A stretch of DNA of 64,000 bases from Sphingobium sp. WTD-1 (GTDB lineage: Bacteria; Pseudomonadota; Alphaproteobacteria; Sphingomonadales; Sphingomonadaceae): NCBI RefSeq assembly GCF_030128825.1, contig NZ_CP119127.1, positions 3,038,001 through 3,102,000 on the forward strand, given 5' to 3'. Every line of letters begins with the position of its first letter. Position 1 is the stretch's first letter. The position numbers were made by a program, and so were the translations under genes. Under the pieces are notes generated by a model. It had not been told where the DNA came from, searched no databases, and saw only the letters and a program-made list of their open reading frames with translations. This document shows, in pieces, positions 53,531-63,495 of this stretch.

Positions 53531-54714
53531 GCCATCTGCCTGCGGCGAGTAGCTTTCATGTGGCCACCAGCCGCATATGGCCGATGGCAGGTACTGATCA
53601 GCCTATAGTGCGCATTCTGCGTCATGCCGATCTGACGGCGGGTGATCGCGCGCATTGGGCGGCCTTGTCTGCATTGGCCGGGGCAGCCAATGTCTTTGCG
53701 CAGGATTGGTTCATGCAGGCAGCGCTGAGTCACGATGATGGCCGCAGCGACGAGGTACTGTTGGTCGTCGTCAGCCCGGTCGACGGGCCATGGCTGGGCG
53801 TCATGCCATTGATCGCTGAGCGGGGCTTCGGACGCTGGCGCGTGCGTGTCTGGCGCAATTGGTCGGCGACGAACCAGTTTTTGGGTACGCCGCTGGTGTC
53901 CGCGCAATCTGCTGACATCTTCTGGGACAAGTTGCTGGCGTTCCTCGATCAGCGCACAGGCGCCGAGATCATGCTGCATTTCGAGCGTTTTGACGCTGAT
54001 GATCCGGTCTGCATCGCCTTGTTCGACCGTTGCAAGCGGGAAGGGCGCGGGTTTCACGCCATCCATTGCCATGATCGTCCGGCGCAGCGCGCAGGAGAAG
54101 ACGTTCAGGGCCGCAGCGACGCCAAGATCCGCAGCCGACTACGGAGTCTGCTGAAGCGGCTCGAACAGGAGCATGGGCCGGTTGCGATCGGCATCCTCGA
54201 CCCAGGTGAGCCTTGCCTTCCCTGGATTGACACATTCCTAGAGATGGAGGCCGCAGGCTGGAAGGGACGTGGCGGCAGCGCATTGGGTAATAATTGTGCG
54301 ACTGAAGGCCTGTTTCGCACGGTTGTCGCGCGCGGTCATGCCAATGGTAGCGCACGGCTTGCGACCCTTTCGGTCAATGGCCGTGCGATTGCCATGTCGA
54401 GTTGGTTTGAATCCGCAATCTGGGGCCATGGTTTCAAAATGACCTTTGACGAGGAATATCGCCCTTATGCTCCGGGTCAGTTGCTGATGCGCGCCGTCAG
54501 GGACACGATCGCGCACCGAACCGATATGTCTTTCGATACCTGCGTCCCACGTGATGCCAGTCACTGCCACAGCCTTTGGCAAGGCAACAGAAGGATTATC
54601 GATGGTGTGGTCGCCATCGGTTCTCCATGGCAACGGCTTCATTTTGACGCGCTGATCAGGGCACGAGCAGCCTATGGGGCGGTTAAGGCTCGCCTTTCCG
54701 GTCGCCGACCTTAA
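53527..54714 (+). CDS. CelD/BcsL-like GNAT acyltransferase
   Basis: 395 aa of the FemAB/CelD-like GNAT type: two acetyltransferase-like halves with KIRSRLRSLLKRLEQEHGPV, EMEAAGWKGRGGSAL and WGHGFKMTFDEEYRPYAPGQLLMRA spread along the sequence, the last resembling the acyl-CoA core. Substrate unknown; such enzymes modify polysaccharides, lipids or peptides. Coupled to the JmjC-type gene. Confidence 0.75.
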   Translation: MSHLPAASSFHVATSRIWPMAGTDQPIVRILRHADLTAGDRAHWAALSALAGAANVFAQDWFMQAALSHDDGRSDEVLLVVVSPVDGPWLGVMPLIAERGFGRWRVRVWRNWSATNQFLGTPLVSAQSADIFWDKLLAFLDQRTGAEIMLHFERFDADDPVCIALFDRCKREGRGFHAIHCHDRPAQRAGEDVQGRSDAKIRSRLRSLLKRLEQEHGPVAIGILDPGEPCLPWIDTFLEMEAAGWKGRGGSALGNNCATEGLFRTVVARGHANGSARLATLSVNGRAIAMSSWFESAIWGHGFKMTFDEEYRPYAPGQLLMRAVRDTIAHRTDMSFDTCVPRDASHCHSLWQGNRRIIDGVVAIGSPWQRLHFDALIRARAAYGAVKARLSGRRP

Positions 54715-54734
54715 CCAGAGAGGCGACGATAGGT

Positions 54735-55115
54735 TCAGACTTCCGGCCGGGTCCAGATCCAGCTGCCGCCGATCAGCGCGGCAGCCAGCGGGATGAGATA
54801 CCAGGGGAAGGGGGAGAAGATCAGCGCCAGGATCGCGCTGAAGGCGAAGGCACAGAGCGCGGCTTTCTTGCCCCTCCGGCTGATCGCGCCGCGTTCGCGC
54901 CAGCGCCGGATATGCGGGCCGAAATGCTTGTGATCGAGCAGCCTCGCCTCCAGTTCCGGGCTGGACCGGGCAAAGCAATAGGCGGCGAGGATCATGAAAG
55001 GGACGGTCGGCAGCAGCGGCAGGAAGGCGCCCAGCGTGCCCAATCCGATCGAGAGGAAGCCGGCAATGAGATAGAGATGGCGCCGCACCCGTCGATCCCG
55101 TCTGGAATGGGCCAA
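54735..55115 (-). CDS. YbaN-family (DUF454) membrane protein
   Basis: 126 aa with hydrophobic segments (LIAGFLSIGLGTLGAFLPLLPT, FMILAAYCFARSSP, LIFSPFPWYLIPLAAALIGG) and the DUF454 pattern LPLLPTVPFMILAAYCFARSSP read in parts. TTG 55115 is the only start preserving the N terminus. Function unknown. Confidence 0.8.
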   Translation of the reverse strand: MAHSRRDRRVRRHLYLIAGFLSIGLGTLGAFLPLLPTVPFMILAAYCFARSSPELEARLLDHKHFGPHIRRWRERGAISRRGKKAALCAFAFSAILALIFSPFPWYLIPLAAALIGGSWIWTRPEV

Positions 55116-55186
55116 TGCGGCCCGGTCTGTCCTGTCTATGCTATTGATTTGCAGGAACGCAATCGCCTTTCGTTGGGGGCCTTTTG

Positions 55187-56545
55187 TCAGGCGGCCGGCA
55201 GGCGCAGGCGGACCAGCAGGCCACCCAGATCCTCGCTTTCCTCGAGCGCGACCGATCCGCCATAAATTTCGGCGACGTCGCGGACGATGGCGAGGCCAAG
55301 GCCCGTGCCGGGCTTGCCCGAATCGAGCCGCACGCCGCGGTCGAAGATGCGCACCCGGTCAGCTTCGGGAATGCCCATGCCGTCATCCTCGACCATGATC
55401 TCGACCATTGCGTCGACGCGGCTGACCGTCGCGAACACGCTGCCGCCACCATATTTGGCCGCATTTTCGATGAGGTTGCCGAGCATTTCGTCCAGATCCT
55501 GGCGCTCGACGCGGACGGCGGCATGCTTGTCGCCATCCATATCGACCCGCGCATCGTGATAGAGATGGCGCACGGCGCGCTCGACCGCCTCCAGGCTGGC
55601 CCAGACCTCGGCCCGGCTCTGCGCCGCGCCGCGCCGGCCGACGGCACGGGCGCGGGCGAGGTGATGGTCGACCTGGCGCCGCATCGTCGTCGCCTCGCGC
55701 ACCACCGTTTCGCCTAGGTCCGGCGCACTGGCGGTCGCCGCGTTCATGATGACCGTCAGCGGGGTCTTGAGCGCATGGGCGAGGTTGCCGGCATGGGTGC
55801 GGGCTTCTTCCGCCTGTCGCTCATTATGGGCGAGTAGGGCGTTCAGTTCCTCGACCATCGGCAGCACTTCGGCCGGCATGGGTTCTGTCACCCGGCTCTT
55901 GTCGCCATCGCGCATCTTGATGATTTCCAGCCGTACCTTGCGCAGCGGCCGCAGGCCATAGATGGTCTGCAAGGTGGCGAGCACGATCAGGCCCAGCGCC
56001 AGCAGCGCGAAGCTCTTGAACAGGGTGGATCGCAGCGTCTTGATCTGGGCATCAAGCCCCTGGCGGGCCTGTGCTACCATGAACATCCAGCGCGCGTCGG
56101 AACCGGGCAGGATGACGCTGCGCTCCATGACGCGCAGATCCTCGCCGGGGAATTGCTTGCTGTCATAGACATGGAAGTTGCGGTCGGCATGGTCGCCCGG
56201 CACTTTGAGCGCCCGGTCCCACAGCGATCGCGACCGCCAATCCTCATGCCCCTTGGCGCTGATCTGGTAATAGAGGCCGCTATTGGGTTCCAGGAAGCGC
56301 TGGTCGGCCAGTTCGCGGTTGAACAGCACTTCGCCGTCCGGGCCGATCTCGGCCGCCGCGATCATCGCGGTCAGCACATAATTCATGCCGTCGTCGAAAT
56401 TGCGCGTCACCGCGTCCGACAGCACCCGGTCGAGCGCGACGCCGCCGCCCAGCAGCAGCACGCTGATCCACAGCGCGGCAATGCCGATCATGCGGCGGCT
56501 GATCGAACCGGTGGACCGGACGGGGGAGGGCGACGGGCTGGCCAT
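55187..56545 (-). CDS. PhoQ-like sensor histidine kinase
   Basis: 452 aa: membrane helices at about 20-40 and 177-196 flank a periplasmic sensor of roughly 135 residues. The linker is followed by the phosphoacceptor His257 in NLAHALKTPL, a PhoQ-type H box, and the ATP-binding N, G1 and G2 boxes (NLIENAAKYG, DDGMGIP, GTGLGLAIV). The partner regulator lies upstream on the same strand. Confidence 0.9.
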   Translation of the reverse strand: MASPSPSPVRSTGSISRRMIGIAALWISVLLLGGGVALDRVLSDAVTRNFDDGMNYVLTAMIAAAEIGPDGEVLFNRELADQRFLEPNSGLYYQISAKGHEDWRSRSLWDRALKVPGDHADRNFHVYDSKQFPGEDLRVMERSVILPGSDARWMFMVAQARQGLDAQIKTLRSTLFKSFALLALGLIVLATLQTIYGLRPLRKVRLEIIKMRDGDKSRVTEPMPAEVLPMVEELNALLAHNERQAEEARTHAGNLAHALKTPLTVIMNAATASAPDLGETVVREATTMRRQVDHHLARARAVGRRGAAQSRAEVWASLEAVERAVRHLYHDARVDMDGDKHAAVRVERQDLDEMLGNLIENAAKYGGGSVFATVSRVDAMVEIMVEDDGMGIPEADRVRIFDRGVRLDSGKPGTGLGLAIVRDVAEIYGGSVALEESEDLGGLLVRLRLPAA

Positions 56546-56660
56546 GCAAAATGATCCTACACCCGTTCACTGCTGACGCAGCCGAGAAACATGGCCGATG
56601 GGTCGGACCTGTTTGCCTGTCGACTTCGCCCGCAGCGAACGGAGGCGGATGGGGCGCGGA

Positions 56661-57326
56661 TCAGCGCCCCGGCTCGTCCAGGCTGTAGCCAAGGCCGCGG
56701 ATGGTGGTGATGACATCGGCGCCGAGCTTTTTGCGGATGCGCGTCACAAACACTTCGATCGTGTTGGAATCGCGATCGAAATCCTGGTCGTAAATATGTT
56801 CGATCAGCTCGGTGCGGCTGACCACCTTGCCCTTGTGGTGGAGCAGGTAGGATAGCAGCTTATATTCCTGCGCGGTGAGCTTCACCGGGTCGCCGTTCAG
56901 CGTCACCTTACCCGAACGGGTGTCGAGCCGGACATCGCCGGCGATCAGTTCGCTCGACGCATTGCCGCTGGCACGACGGATGAGCGCGCGCAGGCGGGCG
57001 ATCAGTTCCTCGCTCTGGAACGGCTTGGCCAGATAATCGTCGGCGCCGGCATCAAGGCCGGCGACCTTGTCCGACCAGCTGTCTCGCGCGGTCAGCACCA
57101 GCACCGGGAAGCTGCGGCCTTCCTTGCGCCAGCGATCAAGCACGGTCAGGCCGTCGATCGTCGGCAGGCCCAGGTCCAGGACCACGGCGTCATAATTTTC
57201 GGTAGAGCCCAGGAAATGGCCGTCCTCGCCATCGGTGGCGAGATCGACGGCATAGCCGGCACCTTCCAGCGTGTTCCTGAGCTGCTGGCCCAGACTCGGT
57301 TCATCCTCGACGATCAGCAGGCGCAT
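56661..57326 (-). CDS. OmpR/PhoP-family response regulator
   Basis: 221 aa: receiver domain with acidic pocket VEDEP, phosphoacceptor Asp51 (VVLDLGLP) and Lys in AKPF; C-terminal winged helix (LTAQEYKLLSYLLHHKGKVV, NTIEVFVTRIRKKLG). Forms a two-component system with the kinase 115 bp downstream. Confidence 0.93.
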   Translation of the reverse strand: MRLLIVEDEPSLGQQLRNTLEGAGYAVDLATDGEDGHFLGSTENYDAVVLDLGLPTIDGLTVLDRWRKEGRSFPVLVLTARDSWSDKVAGLDAGADDYLAKPFQSEELIARLRALIRRASGNASSELIAGDVRLDTRSGKVTLNGDPVKLTAQEYKLLSYLLHHKGKVVSRTELIEHIYDQDFDRDSNTIEVFVTRIRKKLGADVITTIRGLGYSLDEPGR

Positions 57327-57374
57327 AGGGTTCCGTTTCTTGTTATCGACGCAATGGGTTTGGCCGGCACGCGG

Positions 57375-57689
57375 TCAGCGTGCCCAGCCGATGATATCGC
57401 CTGTCCGGCCGTCGGCATCAACCCACATCACCTTGCCGTCCTTCACATATTTCAGGCGATAGCGATTGGTGGAAGGGTTGAACTCGCTGCCGACATAGGT
57501 GGCACCGCCCACCTGGGCGTCGACCCGGCGCTTGATCATCGAAAAGGGCATGACCTGGCCGTCCAGCATGGCGCGCCGTGCGGCATCCTGCTCGTCGCGG
57601 CGGCCACCGGCCTCTGCGACCGGTGTCATCAAGGACAGGGCCATAATTGCGGCCAGTCCGGCAGTCAGGCTTTTGGCGATCATTGTCAT
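57375..57689 (-). CDS. Small periplasmic PepSY-like protein
   Basis: About 104 aa with a signal peptide (TMIAKSLTAGLAAIMALSLM to AEA) and a single PepSY-like unit (GGATYVGSEFNPSTNRYRLKY, VMWVDADGRTGDIIG). It is the first gene of the two-component operon, a common arrangement. In-frame ATGs at 57713 and 57695 are alternative starts. Confidence 0.75.
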   Translation of the reverse strand: MTMIAKSLTAGLAAIMALSLMTPVAEAGGRRDEQDAARRAMLDGQVMPFSMIKRRVDAQVGGATYVGSEFNPSTNRYRLKYVKDGKVMWVDADGRTGDIIGWAR

Positions 57690-57783
57690 GGGCATGGCAT
57701 AGGCGAAGCGCATTGAACAGGTGGTGAATGACCGGTCATTCCGCGCTGGAAAGGAGCGGCCGGGCGAATTAGGCTTGCCAGCC

Positions 57784-59277
57784 ATGCAGATGGAAGATGA
57801 CAGGCCCGTAGCCGATGCGCCCTTGTGGCGCTCCGTTCCGCGGTGGTGGCGCAGCCATGTGATCCGCGGGATCGATCATCAGGCCGTGCTCGAAAGGGTC
57901 CGGGCCGATGATGGCTGGAGCCCCTCCTATGCCTTCATGATCCTGATGTCGGCGGGCATTGCGGTGCTCGGCCTGTTGCTCTCCTCGCCGGCCGTGGTGA
58001 TCGGCGCGATGCTGATCTCGCCGTTGATGGGGCCGATCGTCGGACTGGGCTTTGGCCTTGCCATGACCGATGCGCGCGAAATCCGACGGACGATCGTCGC
58101 GCTGGCGGGCGGGGCGCTGGTGGCGATTGCGTTCACCGCCTTCATCGTCCTGCTGTCGCCGTTGCAGACGGTGACCAGTGAAATCGCCGCCCGCACCCGG
58201 CCCAACCTGTTCGACCTGATGGTCGCACTCTTTTCCGCGCTGGCGGGCGCCTATGCGATGATTCGCGGCAAGGCGGGCACGATCGTCGGCGTCGCGATCG
58301 CCACTGCGTTGATGCCGCCGCTGGCAACGGTGGGCTTTGGCCTGGCGACGCTCAATGCGACGGTTGCGGGTGGTGCCTTTCTCCTCTTCTTCACCAATTT
58401 CGTCACGATCGCCCTGGCCGCGGCGATCATGGCGCGCCTCTATGGCTTTGGCCGGCGCCTGTCGCCCAGCCAGAGCTGGCTGCAGATGGTTTTCATCGGT
58501 GCCATCTTTGTCGCGCTGGCAGTGCCGCTCGGCCTGTCGCTCGGCCAGATCGCCTGGGAAGCGCGGGCCGCCCGCGATGCCCGCGACGTCATCCAGCGCG
58601 AATTTCCCGATGGCGCCCGGATCGCGCAACTCGATCTGGATTTTGCCGCCAGGCCGCTTGCCGTGACCGCCAGCGTCCTCACCAGCCATTATGAGCGCGA
58701 CGCTGCGGCGCGCGCAGGACGTATCCTTGGCGACATGCTTGGCAAGCCGGTGTTGCTGGATATCGAACAGATCCGGGTGGGTGAGGGGACGGATGCCGAC
58801 AATGCCCAGTTGCTCGCCGCGCAGACCGCCCGGCGTGAGGTGCAGGGCCAGGTCGATCGCCTGACCGACCGGCTGGCACTGGTCGCCGGGGTCAATACCG
58901 ATGCGGTGACGGTGGATACTGCGCGCAAGCGGGCGGTGGTGCGGGCGCGGGCTTTGCCGGATGCGGGCATCGGCGCCTATTGGGCGCTGGAGCGGCGGGC
59001 GGCGGCGGCAACGCCGGGCTGGGCGATAGAGATTACGCCGCCGACCCTGCCCCTGCCGTCACTCGCGCTGGATGATGAGGGGGCCGTGGCGGACAAGGAT
59101 CGGCTGGCGCTCGTACTGTGGGCGGCGCAGCGCACCGGCTTGCCGATCGACCTTTCGATCAAGGGGGAGGGGCATGAGGGGCTGCTCAGGCCCTTTGCCG
59201 ATCGTGGCATCGACGCGCGGCTGGTCAAAGGCGCCAGCGCGGACCTTGCGGTACCGCACTGGCGCGTCGAGGAGTGA
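57784..59277 (+). CDS. DUF389 membrane protein
   Basis: About 497 aa. The DUF389 core of several membrane helices is clear (SAGIAVLGLLLSSPAVVIG, AMLISPLMGPIVGLGFGLAM, GVAIATALMPPLATVGFGLA); a long soluble C-terminal part follows, from about residue 275. ATG 57784 gives MQMEDDRPV; GTG 57721 is in frame. Role unknown. Confidence 0.82.
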   Translation: MQMEDDRPVADAPLWRSVPRWWRSHVIRGIDHQAVLERVRADDGWSPSYAFMILMSAGIAVLGLLLSSPAVVIGAMLISPLMGPIVGLGFGLAMTDAREIRRTIVALAGGALVAIAFTAFIVLLSPLQTVTSEIAARTRPNLFDLMVALFSALAGAYAMIRGKAGTIVGVAIATALMPPLATVGFGLATLNATVAGGAFLLFFTNFVTIALAAAIMARLYGFGRRLSPSQSWLQMVFIGAIFVALAVPLGLSLGQIAWEARAARDARDVIQREFPDGARIAQLDLDFAARPLAVTASVLTSHYERDAAARAGRILGDMLGKPVLLDIEQIRVGEGTDADNAQLLAAQTARREVQGQVDRLTDRLALVAGVNTDAVTVDTARKRAVVRARALPDAGIGAYWALERRAAAATPGWAIEITPPTLPLPSLALDDEGAVADKDRLALVLWAAQRTGLPIDLSIKGEGHEGLLRPFADRGIDARLVKGASADLAVPHWRVEE

Positions 59278-59281
59278 CGGC

Positions 59282-60007
59282 TTAGCGTTCCAGCGCGTAC
59301 TGGACCGTCAGGCTGATCGATGCGCTGACCTGGCCGGGTTCGACCGGGGTGGGCGCCGCGTCGGCCTTGAACCGGGCGGCCATCAGCGGCATCGGCGCAT
59401 TGCCGCCGCTGCTGCTTTCCGAGATCGAGACCAGCCGGGCCGAGCGATAGCCTGCCGCCTGGGCATAGAAATCGGCCTGGGCTTTGGCGGTCTTGAGCGC
59501 GGTGGCGCGGGCCTGCGCCTGCAAGGGGCTGGGATCCTCGATCGAGAAGCTGGGGCCGTTGATGTTGGTCGCACCCGCCTGCACCAGCGTATCCAGTAGC
59601 GCGCCAACCTTCTTCACGTCGCGTACCTTGACGCTGAGCTGGTTCGACGTCTCATAGCCCAGGAAACGCGGACCGGACGGCTGGCCATCGCGGTTGCTAT
59701 AATCATATTGGGCGTTGAGGCTGATGCCGCTGGTCTGGATGTCGGCCTTGGCGATGCCCGCTTTGGCCAGCGCGGCGATCAGCCCGTCCATCTTGCTGGC
59801 ATTGTCCTTCATCGCCTGGGCCGCGGTCGGGGCCTTGGTCTGGACGCCGGTGCCGATGGTCGCGACATCGGGCGCGGCCTCGACGCTTTCGGTGACGTTC
59901 AACGTCACCACCGGCGCGGTCTCGGCGATGGTGACGCTGGTCTGGGCAACAGCCGCGACAGGCAGTGCGGCGGCGCCGAGCGCCATCAGGGCGAGAGCGG
60001 ATTTCAT
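59282..60007 (-). CDS. Secreted SIMPL-domain (DUF541) protein
   Basis: 241 aa with a signal peptide ending VAAVAQ and the SIMPL/DUF541 domain (TLNVTESVEAAPDVATIGTG, GISLNAQYDYSN, LGYETSNQLSVKVRD). GAGGAGA is eight bases from ATG 60007, so that start is preferred to ATG 60013. Periplasmic, function unclear. Confidence 0.85.
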   Translation of the reverse strand: MKSALALMALGAAALPVAAVAQTSVTIAETAPVVTLNVTESVEAAPDVATIGTGVQTKAPTAAQAMKDNASKMDGLIAALAKAGIAKADIQTSGISLNAQYDYSNRDGQPSGPRFLGYETSNQLSVKVRDVKKVGALLDTLVQAGATNINGPSFSIEDPSPLQAQARATALKTAKAQADFYAQAAGYRSARLVSISESSSGGNAPMPLMAARFKADAAPTPVEPGQVSASISLTVQYALER

Positions 60008-60147
60008 GGACATGGTCTCCTCTATAAGTCCTGCACCCGTTTTTGGCCGGGGTGCGATGAATGGACGCTGTCCTGCGTTGAAAGCCGTCGGACAGCTTTC
60101 CGGTTCCACTCTTGCCCCGACGCCCGATAGGCCCTAGCTGCACCGCC

Positions 60148-61926
60148 ATGGCAGCACCCATTCTCTCCTTCGAAAATCTCGGCCTCTCGCAGGGCAGTCA
60201 CTGGCTGTTCCGGCATATTGACATCCATGTCGGCCAGCGCGACCGGCTGGCACTGATCGGGCGCAACGGCGCGGGCAAGACCACCTTGCTGAAGCTGATC
60301 GGCGGGCAGATCGAGGCGGATGAGGGCATTCGTTCGGTACAGCCGGGCGCGCGGGTGGTGACGCTGGAGCAGGATCCGGACGTCAGCGCCTTCAAGACGC
60401 TGCATGATTTTGCGCTGGCCGGCGCATTCGCGCCGCCCGCCCATGAGGTCGAGGCGATCGCCGACCAGCTTGGTATCGACCTGTCGCGCGAGGCCGCGAC
60501 CGCGAGCGGTGGTGAGCGCCGCCGCGCCGCGATCGCCCGAGCCTTGGCGAGCGAACCGGACCTGCTGCTGCTGGACGAGCCGACCAACCATCTGGATATC
60601 GCGGCGATCGACTGGCTGGAAAGCTGGCTCGCCCGCTATACCGGCGCCTTCATCGTCATCAGCCATGACCGCGCCTTCCTGACGCGCCTGACCCGCCAGA
60701 CGCTGTGGCTCGACCGTGGCCAGATGCGCCGCAACGAAATCGGCTTCGGCGGCTTCGAGGACTGGATGGAAGCGGTCTATGCCGAAGAGGCGCGCGCCGC
60801 CGAGAAGCTGGACGCCAAGCTCAAGATCGAGGCGCACTGGCTGGAGCGGGGCGTTACCGCGCGGCGCAAGCGCAACCAGGGCCGCCTGGCCAAACTTTGG
60901 GAGATGCGCGCCCAGCGTGCCGCGATGCAGGGACCGCAGGGCACCGCCAAGATCGCGGTGGCGAGCGACGACAGCAAGACCAAGAGCGTCATCAAGGCCG
61001 AGCATGTCACCAAGACATTCGGTGACCGCACCATCATCAACGACTTCTCGCTGCGCGTGCAGCGTGGCGACCGGATCGGCATCGTTGGCGGCAATGGTGC
61101 AGGAAAGTCGACCCTGCTGAAGCTGCTGACCGGCGAACTGGCGCCCGATAGCGGCGAGGTGACGCTGGCCAAGACGCTGGACATGATCTTCATCGACCAG
61201 CAGCGCAGCCTGATGCAGGGCGACAAGAGCGTGCGCGACGTGCTGGCCGAAGGCGGCGACTGGATCGACGTGCGCGGCGTGCGGAAGCATGTCCATGGCT
61301 ATCTCAAGGACTTCCTGTTCGATCCCTCGCTGGCCGAGGCGAAGGTCGGCACCCTGTCGGGCGGCGAGCGTTCGCGCCTGCTGTTCGCGCGCGAATTTGC
61401 CCGCGAATCCAACCTTCTGGTGCTGGACGAACCGACCAACGACCTCGACCTCGAAACGCTCGACCTGCTGCAGGAAGTCATCGCGGACTATGACGGCACG
61501 GTGCTGATCGTTAGCCATGACCGCGACTTCCTCGACCGCACCGTCACCGTGACGCTCGGCCTCGACGGATCGGGCAAGGTCGATGTGATCGTCGGCGGCT
61601 ATGCCGACTGGATCGCCAAACGCGACCCGCGCCGTGCGCCCAAGGCGGAGAAGAAGGAGGCTGTCGCCCCGCCACCGCCCAAGCCCGCCTCGACCAAGCT
61701 GACCTACAAGGACCAGCGCGACCTCGACCTGCTACCCAAGAAGATCGAGGAACTGGAGGCGGCTATTGCTCGGGATGAAGAAGCGCTGGCCGATCCGGCG
61801 CTCTATACCCGCGATCCCAAGAAGTTCGCTGCGCTGACGGCTGCGATCGAGAAGGCGCGGGGCGAAAAGGACGCGGCCGAGGAACGCTGGCTGGAACTGG
61901 CGGAGAAGGCCGAGGGGCTGGGCTGA
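60148..61926 (+). CDS. ABC-F family ATPase (Uup-like)
   Basis: 592 aa with two ATP-binding cassettes: Walker A GRNGAGKTTLLKL and GGNGAGKSTLLKL, signatures SGGERRR and SGGERSR, Walker B LLLLDEPTNHLD and LLVLDEPTNDLD. A C-terminal coiled coil (KKIEELEAAIARDEEALADP) is typical of Uup. ABC-F proteins act on ribosomes or branched DNA; no membrane domain is present. Confidence 0.9.
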   Translation: MAAPILSFENLGLSQGSHWLFRHIDIHVGQRDRLALIGRNGAGKTTLLKLIGGQIEADEGIRSVQPGARVVTLEQDPDVSAFKTLHDFALAGAFAPPAHEVEAIADQLGIDLSREAATASGGERRRAAIARALASEPDLLLLDEPTNHLDIAAIDWLESWLARYTGAFIVISHDRAFLTRLTRQTLWLDRGQMRRNEIGFGGFEDWMEAVYAEEARAAEKLDAKLKIEAHWLERGVTARRKRNQGRLAKLWEMRAQRAAMQGPQGTAKIAVASDDSKTKSVIKAEHVTKTFGDRTIINDFSLRVQRGDRIGIVGGNGAGKSTLLKLLTGELAPDSGEVTLAKTLDMIFIDQQRSLMQGDKSVRDVLAEGGDWIDVRGVRKHVHGYLKDFLFDPSLAEAKVGTLSGGERSRLLFAREFARESNLLVLDEPTNDLDLETLDLLQEVIADYDGTVLIVSHDRDFLDRTVTVTLGLDGSGKVDVIVGGYADWIAKRDPRRAPKAEKKEAVAPPPPKPASTKLTYKDQRDLDLLPKKIEELEAAIARDEEALADPALYTRDPKKFAALTAAIEKARGEKDAAEERWLELAEKAEGLG

Positions 61927-61987
61927 GCCTCTTGCGCTACCCCCTCCATCTGATAGCCAGACGGCGTCGAGACTTCAGGATGGTCGC

Positions 61988-62746
61988 ATGATCGATACCG
62001 ACAGGGACTGGCGGATATGGGGGGAGACCGACCCCTATTATGGGGTGGTCTCCGCGCCTCAGTTCCGACGCGAACAGGTCGATCTCGACGCCTTTTTCCA
62101 GACCGGCGACGCCTATATCCAGGAACGGCTGGGCCGGCTGGAACGGCAATTGGGGATGCTCCCGCGTCGACGGGCCCTGGATTTCGGATGCGGCGTAGGC
62201 CGCGTCGCCCTGCCGCTGGCGGGATTGTTCGACGAGGTGGTCGGGCTCGATGTCGCGCCGGGCATGCTCAAGGAGGCCGAGCGGCTGCGGCTGGAACGCG
62301 GCATCGGCAACGCCCATTTTCGCCAGTCCGATGATCGGCTGAGCATGGCTGTCGGCGAGTTCGACTTCGTCCACAGCTATATCGTCTTTCAGCATATCGC
62401 GGTCGAGCGCGGCCTGCCGCTGATCGGGCGTCTGCTTGATCGCGTGGCGATTGGCGGGATGGCCAATATCCATGTGGCGATCCGGCGCGGTGACACGCCG
62501 GTCCGTGCCGCCTTCTATCGCGCGCGCACCCATATTCCCGGCCTGCAGCGGCTGGTTCATCGGCTGCGCGGGAAGAAGCCGAGCGAGCCGATGATGCAGA
62601 TGAACGAATATCCCGTGTCCGCCATCTTCTCGATGATGCACCTGCGCGGTTTTGGCCAGGCGCTGGTTGATGTGGAACGGCATGGCCGTTTCCTGACCAT
62701 GCATATCGCGGCGCGACGGGTCAGCCCGACGGAGATACTGCCATGA
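61988..62746 (+). CDS. Class I SAM-dependent methyltransferase
   Basis: 252 aa. SAM motif I RALDFGCGVGRVALPLAG, then VVGLDVAPGML and FDFVHSYIVFQHI. Substrate unknown. The stop overlaps the next ATG in ATGA. Confidence 0.82.
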   Translation: MIDTDRDWRIWGETDPYYGVVSAPQFRREQVDLDAFFQTGDAYIQERLGRLERQLGMLPRRRALDFGCGVGRVALPLAGLFDEVVGLDVAPGMLKEAERLRLERGIGNAHFRQSDDRLSMAVGEFDFVHSYIVFQHIAVERGLPLIGRLLDRVAIGGMANIHVAIRRGDTPVRAAFYRARTHIPGLQRLVHRLRGKKPSEPMMQMNEYPVSAIFSMMHLRGFGQALVDVERHGRFLTMHIAARRVSPTEILP

Positions 62747-63456
62747 CCACGCCGCGCGTCGAGCCGCCAAGGCCGCATCACGCCGTTCATTATGTCAACC
62801 GGGTCGGCTGGCTGCGCGCGGCCGTGCTGGGCGCCAATGACGGCATCGTGTCGACGGCGAGCCTGATGAGCGGCATTGCCGCTTCCGGCGCGTCGGGATC
62901 GACCATCTTGCTATCCGGTATCGCGGCCTTGGTGGCTGGCGCCATGTCGATGGCGGCGGGCGAATATGTGTCGGTGAGCGCCCAGTCGGATACCGAGCGC
63001 GCCGATCTTGCCAAGGAAAAGAAGGCGCTGGCGACGCAGCCTCATGCCGAATGGGAGGAGTTGCGCGACATTTATGTCGAGCGCGGGCTGGACAGGGACT
63101 TGGCTGGGCAGGTGGCTACCCAGTTGATGGCCACCGATCCGCTGGGCGCCCATGCCCGCGACGAGCTTGGCATTTCCGACCTCAGCACGCCGCGCCCGGT
63201 GCAGGCGGGGCTGGCCTCGGCGGCGAGTTTTGCCTGTGGTGCGGCGCCGCCTGTGTTGGCGGCGGCCATCGCGCCGTCGCTGGCCGGGATCAGCGTCGTG
63301 CCGGTGTCGCTGCTCTGCCTGTTGCTGCTGGGCTATGTCGGGGCGAGGCTGGGTGGGGCACGGCCGGGGCGGTCGATGCTGCGTACCTTCTTCTGGGGCG
63401 CGCTGGCGATGGCTGTGACGGCGGCGGCGGGGCATCTTTTCGGCGCCGCCATATGA
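62743..63456 (+). CDS. VIT1/CCC1-family iron/manganese transporter
   Basis: 237 aa membrane protein: GWLRAAVLGANDGIVSTASL and AGAMSMAAGEYVSVSAQSDTE are the family signatures, followed by a cytoplasmic metal-binding helix region and three C-terminal helices. Members move Fe2+ or Mn2+ out of the cytoplasm. Confidence 0.9.
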   Translation: MTTPRVEPPRPHHAVHYVNRVGWLRAAVLGANDGIVSTASLMSGIAASGASGSTILLSGIAALVAGAMSMAAGEYVSVSAQSDTERADLAKEKKALATQPHAEWEELRDIYVERGLDRDLAGQVATQLMATDPLGAHARDELGISDLSTPRPVQAGLASAASFACGAAPPVLAAAIAPSLAGISVVPVSLLCLLLLGYVGARLGGARPGRSMLRTFFWGALAMAVTAAAGHLFGAAI

Positions 63457-63495
63457 TGGCAAGGTCCGCCGCCTGATATCCAAGGGAGACGATGC

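Noticed and set aside
60022..61518. 498-codon frame antisense to the ABC-F gene
   Set aside because: The forward strand has two complete ABC cassettes; the antisense frame has no domain.
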